Source: Nitrosotalea sp. (GTDB lineage: Archaea > Thermoproteota > Nitrososphaeria > Nitrososphaerales > Nitrosopumilaceae). From it: DNA of 64,000 nt. The notes beneath the pieces are model-generated. The model was not told where the DNA came from. It worked only from the letters and a program-made list of their open reading frames with translations, and made no database searches. This document shows, piece by piece, positions 58,934 through 64,000 of this stretch (position 1 is the first letter of the stretch; each line of letters starts with the position of its first letter). Position numbers and translations under genes: made by a program. Location of the stretch: NCBI GenBank assembly GCA_025451075.1, contig JANWLA010000022.1, positions 1-64,000 of the forward strand. Direction: 5' to 3'.

Positions 58934-60160
58934 TTAAACCAACTCACTTGGGTGTTTACTACGTGATCTCTTGGTCATCCAAAGTGTGCCAATGGTAGTT
59001 ACTACGTTTGTCAATATAATGACGTAAACTGTAAGATTCAAGAAAGTGTTTGCCAGAGGAATACCTTCATTTAATGCAACAATTGAAAGTGTTGCCGGAA
59101 CAATACCTTGAGCACATATGAGGAAAATGATTTTTTTATCTTTATCTAGTTCTGAATTACGCGTAGATATCTTTGTTGCAATGTATCTGAAGAGTAATAA
59201 TATTCCAAGAAAAGATAATGATAGTATTATGTTGGAAATTATTTCTTCGGGATTTATCAAAAAAGTCAAACCCAGAAATACAAAGAAAAATGTCTCCATC
59301 AAAAAAGACATCTCGCTTTGAAACTTGTTAAAATGTTCACCCATTTCGCCAATTGTAAGTTTTTGATGTAAAAATGAGAAAACAGATTTTTCATTTCCAA
59401 TCAATAATCCAAATATGAGAACTGCTATCAGACCGCTTCCACCTAAGATCTGTGTAACCGAATATGTGGCAAAGAGTAATCCCAATGTGAATACGTACAT
59501 GTATTTGAAATTTTGAAGGAATTTGAGAACAAATAACCACAGTATTGAAAGTACTATACCTAATACGATGCCAACAAAAAAATTCAATCCTATTGTTTCA
59601 AGTGGAATTATCCAACTGGTGGTTCCAGTCTTGTACAGGTTTAAAAATGCGGCAAACATGACGATTGATAAAATTGAATTTATTAAAGACTCTAGTGTAA
59701 GAAATGTTATGGTTTTTTCTCTAAGTTTCAGATTGCGTGCCAATGGGATCACCACAGCAGCTGTAGTTTCACCTCCTATCATGGAACCAAAAATTAATGA
59801 TTGGACAAGATCCCACTTAAAAATAAGATGGCCAAAAATTCCTATTACGAAGATGCTCGATATGACATAGATTACAACTTGGATTAGTGTTCTACTACTT
59901 TCTTTTATAACCGCGCGTATCTTCATATCCATTCCACTGTAAAATAATATCATGATCAAAGTAAATGAAGAAAATATACCAAGTACTGGAATCATAGAAT
60001 CTCTTGGAAATACGTGAAAGATTGGTCCAAGCATTATTCCCACAAAAATCAAAAAAAGGTAATATGAAATGCCTGTTTTTTTAAAGAAGATCTCGCCACC
60101 AAATCCAAGAACTATGATGACTGCAATGGCCACAAATACTGTTATTTCATTAATCATCAC
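58934..60160 (-). CDS. Cation:proton antiporter (CPA-type)
   Basis: ~12 TM; SLIFGSMIGGETTAAVVIPLARNLKL and GGSGLIAVLIFGLLIGN motifs. Confidence 0.85.
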   Translation of the reverse strand: MMINEITVFVAIAVIIVLGFGGEIFFKKTGISYYLFLIFVGIMLGPIFHVFPRDSMIPVLGIFSSFTLIMILFYSGMDMKIRAVIKESSRTLIQVVIYVISSIFVIGIFGHLIFKWDLVQSLIFGSMIGGETTAAVVIPLARNLKLREKTITFLTLESLINSILSIVMFAAFLNLYKTGTTSWIIPLETIGLNFFVGIVLGIVLSILWLFVLKFLQNFKYMYVFTLGLLFATYSVTQILGGSGLIAVLIFGLLIGNEKSVFSFLHQKLTIGEMGEHFNKFQSEMSFLMETFFFVFLGLTFLINPEEIISNIILSLSFLGILLLFRYIATKISTRNSELDKDKKIIFLICAQGIVPATLSIVALNEGIPLANTFLNLTVYVIILTNVVTTIGTLWMTKRSRSKHPSELV

Positions 60161-60285
60161 ATGTTGTTCTTGCTATTCGGTGTTAAGTTTTATTCCCTCT
60201 TTCACAGAAAAGGAAATTTTACTTATCAGTAAAACTGACACATATGTACGCACCACTTAACTCAAATGAATGTATATTAAATTCA

Positions 60286-60717
60286 ATGTTGCAAAACAGA
60301 TTCAAAAAGATTCTTGTACCACTAGACGGTTCACTAAATTCCATTCGAGGACTCAATGAGGCGATCTCGCTGGCAAGACAGAGTGACGCGGTAATAACTG
60401 GTATCCATGTAATGCCAAACTATTCTCCAAAAGTATCAAGGATATTAAAGTCATACAAATCTGAATTGATAAAGAATGCAAAAAAGATAATGTCTCAAGC
60501 AAAAACAAGTGCTGCAAGGCATGGCATTACATTCTATGAAAAAAACACAACGTCAAGAGATGTAGTGAGTACAATAATCGGTTATGCGAAATCAAATAGG
60601 TCTGATATCATAATAATGGGTTCACAAGGAGATGGCAATAGACGTAAAGAATATCTTGGTAGTGTTGCAAATGGCATACTTCATGACTCCAAGACACCTG
60701 TACTCATAGTAAAGTAA
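60286..60717 (+). CDS. Universal stress protein
   Basis: KKILVPLDGSLNSIRGLNEAI; DIIIMGSQGDGNRRKEYLGSVANGILHDSKTPVLIVK. Confidence 0.9.
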   Translation: MLQNRFKKILVPLDGSLNSIRGLNEAISLARQSDAVITGIHVMPNYSPKVSRILKSYKSELIKNAKKIMSQAKTSAARHGITFYEKNTTSRDVVSTIIGYAKSNRSDIIIMGSQGDGNRRKEYLGSVANGILHDSKTPVLIVK

Positions 60718-60976
60718 AAGGACAATGGTTTGACAAACAAACACGAATTCATGAACGCGGCGCAAAAAAATACATGAGAGTGAAACAGCTCCAATTAGAA
60801 AACCAATGGATGAAGGAGTTCCTACAATTCGCGAAGTAATTAGCAATCAAAAAAGACTTGCAACCATGATAGAATACATAGTTCAGATCATAGAAGAATC
60901 AAATAAAAAAATAAAATAAGAATAACAATTGAAAAGCATTCTGATGAGAATATAAAATGAGACAAGCGATTAGACT

Positions 60977-61102
60977 ATGGCAGAAAAAATCGTAACTGTC
61001 CAAGAGTTTGAAAAACTAATCTCGGAAGGCTGGCAGTATATCGCAACCCTACCAAATGACAAAATTTTGGTCAAAAATAGCCGGGCTCGTAGTTACATGT
61101 AA
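60977..61102 (+). CDS. 41-aa ORF, possibly related to integrase C-terminal 'GW-Y-ATLPN-K' segment
   Basis: MAEKIVTVQEFEKLISEGWQYIATLPNDKILVKNSRARSYM*. Confidence 0.4.
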   Translation: MAEKIVTVQEFEKLISEGWQYIATLPNDKILVKNSRARSYM

Positions 61103-61692
61103 TACGGGTCCGGGGGATTCAGCTACTAACATGGACACATTTTGGGCCCAGTTTGTGCGCAAAATCATCAAAATGATTTGTCTAGGCATTGAACTAAAAC
61201 TGTAATACTCATCAAAGGTATCAATACGAAGAATTCAAACTTTCAAAATATCTACAGGCTTTACAGAATCGAACCAAAAAACACTTAAATTTTATACAAA
61301 AACTAGATCAGACAGTGTATACATCAAGTTATTTGCCATAAAGCAAATTTTCTGTAGTTAATGTATCTTGACACTAGTTTTGATTGTGATTTTAACAGAT
61401 TGTCGGCTTACCAATTAACTTGATGTGATATTCAGATAAAAATGAAAACAAAAAAGAAAAACAAAGTAAGGATAGTAAAGTCAGATAGTATCAACTATAC
61501 CTTCATTGGGGACATTATTCATCAAACAAATGATAAGCAAAAAGAAAATAACACAAAGAAGAAAATAAAGTTTGTTAGAAATACACTGAAAGATGCCAAG
61601 ACTTCAAAAATTCATTACAAATCAAACAGCAGAAGTCCCAAGTCACAGCAGAACCATTCTCCAGTTTATGAGTAGTATAGAAAATTACTAAC

Positions 61693-62496
61693 TCATTGGT
61701 TATTTTCAATCACAAGTAACGTATTCTGATCTTTCCACGATATTTTATCCAGATCATCATAATGATTCAATAGGTTTTGTACAAACCTGTGTAATGCTTC
61801 TCTAAATTCGTGTTTTTTATAAAATTTGAAAGTTGAATAATGATGATTTTTTGCTTGCTCTACAAGTTTTTCTAGCGGATAGACTCTATGATGTTCAAAA
61901 AACTGTACTGAATTGATGTTTAGATTTGGATCCTTTTCGAAGGCTGACTTTAACTCATCTAGCTCATAAAGACGTGTTTCCTTTTTGTTAAATGAAGGAA
62001 AATGAGTTCCCCAGATAGTTTTTGCATTTTGGTCCCGCAATCTTGTATATATGAATAATTTTCCATTATTTTTGAGCACTCTTGAAGACTCTTTTAGAAA
62101 ATTTTGTAGTGAAAAATGATGAACTGCGTTAAATGACATTACGCAATCAAGTGAATCCGTCTGTAATGGTATTTTGTGCGAATCACTCCGTATTGGAGTG
62201 AAATTTACAATGTTGTTTTTTACAAAGTGTTGATTTAGGTGGCGTAGCATTTCCCCATTATTATCCAAACAAAATAGATGACATTTTTCTCCTAAATGTT
62301 GAACCAGTTTAAGGCTATATCTTCCCGCACCACATCCAATATCAGCAGCATGTATGTTTGAGAGGCTTTGTAGCTTGTTAGCTATAAACAGTATGGGTCC
62401 AAGATCTGTAGTTCTTAATTCACGATAGCGTGGAGCAATATGCAAAAAATGATTATACATTTCACCTAGCGTAGATTTTTTTCCAACTATTTTCAA
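61693..62496 (-). CDS. Class I SAM-dependent methyltransferase
   Basis: IHAADIGCGAGRYSLKLVQHLGEKCHLFCLDNNGEM; LDCVMSFNAVHHF. Confidence 0.88.
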   Translation of the reverse strand: MKIVGKKSTLGEMYNHFLHIAPRYRELRTTDLGPILFIANKLQSLSNIHAADIGCGAGRYSLKLVQHLGEKCHLFCLDNNGEMLRHLNQHFVKNNIVNFTPIRSDSHKIPLQTDSLDCVMSFNAVHHFSLQNFLKESSRVLKNNGKLFIYTRLRDQNAKTIWGTHFPSFNKKETRLYELDELKSAFEKDPNLNINSVQFFEHHRVYPLEKLVEQAKNHHYSTFKFYKKHEFREALHRFVQNLLNHYDDLDKISWKDQNTLLVIENNQ

Positions 62497-62628
62497 TTTT
62501 TATAAATCTAACATTTCATAATTTTAATATCTTGCCCAAAAGACATAAAAACAATGAACAATTTTTCGAATATTGAATTTTGTCCATATAATAAAATAAT
62601 TTTTATAAATTAAAAAGAGGGGAATAAA

Positions 62629-62856
62629 TTATTTTTGGTGTAGTTTGCCTAGTTTAACTGTTGTCACAAACCCAACGCCACTCATCACAGCAATTACGGC
62701 AATTGCTGCCATCCATGCAATCGATTCCAGCGGTCCATGAGGATCATCTGCAGCTGTTAGTGCAAATGCGTGTGGGATGATGGTAACGACAACAATTAGA
62801 GACAAAACACCAAACAACGCATTCATGTGTTTGATTTTTTCTGTCAAGGTTTTCAT
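62629..62856 (-). CDS. Small membrane protein
   Basis: Signal/TM plus second TM (LESIAWMAAIAVIAVMSGVGFVTTVKL). Confidence 0.55.
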   Translation of the reverse strand: MKTLTEKIKHMNALFGVLSLIVVVTIIPHAFALTAADDPHGPLESIAWMAAIAVIAVMSGVGFVTTVKLGKLHQK

Positions 62857-62914
62857 TACAATTCAGAATGTGTTACCAATGTATTTCAATGCCATAGATT
62901 GCAGTGTGTACTAT

Positions 62915-62930
62915 CTAGCATTTATGCTAG
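62915..62930. promoter_or_regulatory. Palindrome upstream of SRPBCC/TFB genes
   Basis: CTAGCAT-TT-ATGCTAG, 18 nt before ATG at 62949. Confidence 0.45.
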
Positions 62931-62948
62931 GTTTTAGAAAATAACAGC

Positions 62949-63416
62949 ATGATTGAAATCACCGCAAAAATAATGATAAACTCTACTGCTAAAAAAGTCT
63001 GGAGTGTCATATCCGCAATTGAGAGAGATCCTTATTTTTGGAAAGGAATGACCAGAGTACGAAATAAATCACGAGACGGCAACGTGTTTACTCGAGAGGT
63101 AACATTGAGTAACTCTGACAAATGCTACCAAAAAATTATTCTTTTTCCAATGGAAGGCATCCACATAAAGTGGACTAGAGGTTCTTTAACAGGTATAAAA
63201 GACATTTTACTAACACAGGTTGGAAACCAAACTCTTTTGGAAGTGGAAATGAACTACGCCATAAGAGGGATTGCACAGCTTCGATCCAGACATATTTCAG
63301 AAGAGTTGAGAAATGAAGCTGAATTGGCGTTACAGTTGATAAAAGAAGACATTGAAAAAATATCGCCTTTTCAAATCAATGAAAGAAAACAATGGGCTGA
63401 CTTGATTCATGAATAA
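62949..63416 (+). CDS. SRPBCC family protein, paralog 3
   Basis: EITAKIMINSTAKKVWSVISAIERDPYFWKGMTRVRNKSRDGNVFTREVTL. Confidence 0.75.
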   Translation: MIEITAKIMINSTAKKVWSVISAIERDPYFWKGMTRVRNKSRDGNVFTREVTLSNSDKCYQKIILFPMEGIHIKWTRGSLTGIKDILLTQVGNQTLLEVEMNYAIRGIAQLRSRHISEELRNEAELALQLIKEDIEKISPFQINERKQWADLIHE

Positions 63417-64000
63417 ACGCAAGCAAGTTCTTGCCAAACCGGAACTAGATGTGGTTACAACCAATCCTCTCAAAACTAATGAAGTTTTTCTAAAATGCAT
63501 TACTCATGATTGTAAAGGGTGGCCGATAATAACCGATAATGTATCAGGCGAGATCTTTTGTGGTTCATGTGGTCGAGTTTTAGAAGAAAAGTCTTTTGAA
63601 ACCATTTCGTCATACCTGTCTGACCCAGTAGATTATTTGGCAAAAAAAAGTTCTGGATCAGCCAACTCTTTAACAATGTTTGACATGAATATGACAACTG
63701 TCATGTCAGACAGAGATGGCATGGGAAATTCTCTTTCTAGAATCACCAGAAATGAATTTTATCGACTCAAGATGTTGAATACTAGAAGCACGATTACTTC
63801 TAAAAACAAGTCGTTACGATCTGCTCTTGTATTTCTTAACATGTTACAAATGAAACTCGGAATGCCAGATTCCATAGCTGAAAATTCTGCACGCATGTAC
63901 CGAAAGGCTATGCGAACAAAAATTACTATTGGACGAAAATCAAAAAATATAATGTGTGCTTGTATCTATGCATCCTGCAAGCAATGCGGCATACCTAGAT
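63409..64000 (+). CDS. Transcription initiation factor IIB (TFB), truncated by window end
   Basis: Zn-ribbon CITHDCKGWPIITDNVSGEIFCGSCGRVLEE; cyclin-fold MCACIYASCKQCGIPR; ATG overlaps SRPBCC stop. Absent from ORF track because open at the edge. Confidence 0.88.
   Translation, partial: MNKRKQVLAKPELDVVTTNPLKTNEVFLKCITHDCKGWPIITDNVSGEIFCGSCGRVLEEKSFETISSYLSDPVDYLAKKSSGSANSLTMFDMNMTTVMSDRDGMGNSLSRITRNEFYRLKMLNTRSTITSKNKSLRSALVFLNMLQMKLGMPDSIAENSARMYRKAMRTKITIGRKSKNIMCACIYASCKQCGIPR

Noticed and set aside
60720-60919. Short frames after the USP gene (…APIRKPMDEGVPTIREVISNQKRLATMIEYIVQIIEESNKKIK*)
   Set aside because: Protein-like tail but no start codon in frame and no recognisable family; possible remnant, insufficient support.
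61078-61135. GC-rich stretch considered as a tRNA or attachment-site remnant
   Set aside because: No acceptor/T-arm pairing could be formed; better explained by the overlapping micro-ORFs.
1-64000. CRISPR array, transposase, rRNA
   Set aside because: No regularly spaced direct repeats, no recognisable transposase and no rRNA-like sequence seen.

Overview
The window looks like an AT-rich Thaumarchaeota (Nitrososphaerota) chromosomal segment. Lineage cues are archaeal TFB, archaeal-type Elp3, class I LysRS, F420 CofG/CofH, a thaumarchaeal S-layer-like protein and a PEFG-CTERM protein. Most of 0.2-43 kb is densely coded: transporters, translation and tRNA modification, purM, cofG-cofH, glycosyltransferase, proteases, and one tRNA-Pro(TGG) on the minus strand. 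The accessory parts are a HEPN/MNT toxin-antitoxin pair beside a 2H-phosphoesterase/metallophosphoesterase fusion (7.2-9.5 kb), an Ig-like lamin-tail surface protein (3.2-6.7 kb), a short S-layer paralog (49.8-51.3 kb), and a decayed region (58-62 kb). The most interesting signal is at 55.0-58.0 kb. Three related inverted repeats sit about 35-38 nt upstream of start codons of a cupredoxin, a 4-TM protein and small membrane proteins. This suggests a local regulon, probably with an in-cluster wHTH regulator and a His-rich, possibly heme-binding membrane protein. A related HTH / 3-TM / 4-TM gene set recurs at 13.6-15.4 kb. All family calls come from reading the translations; no database search was run.
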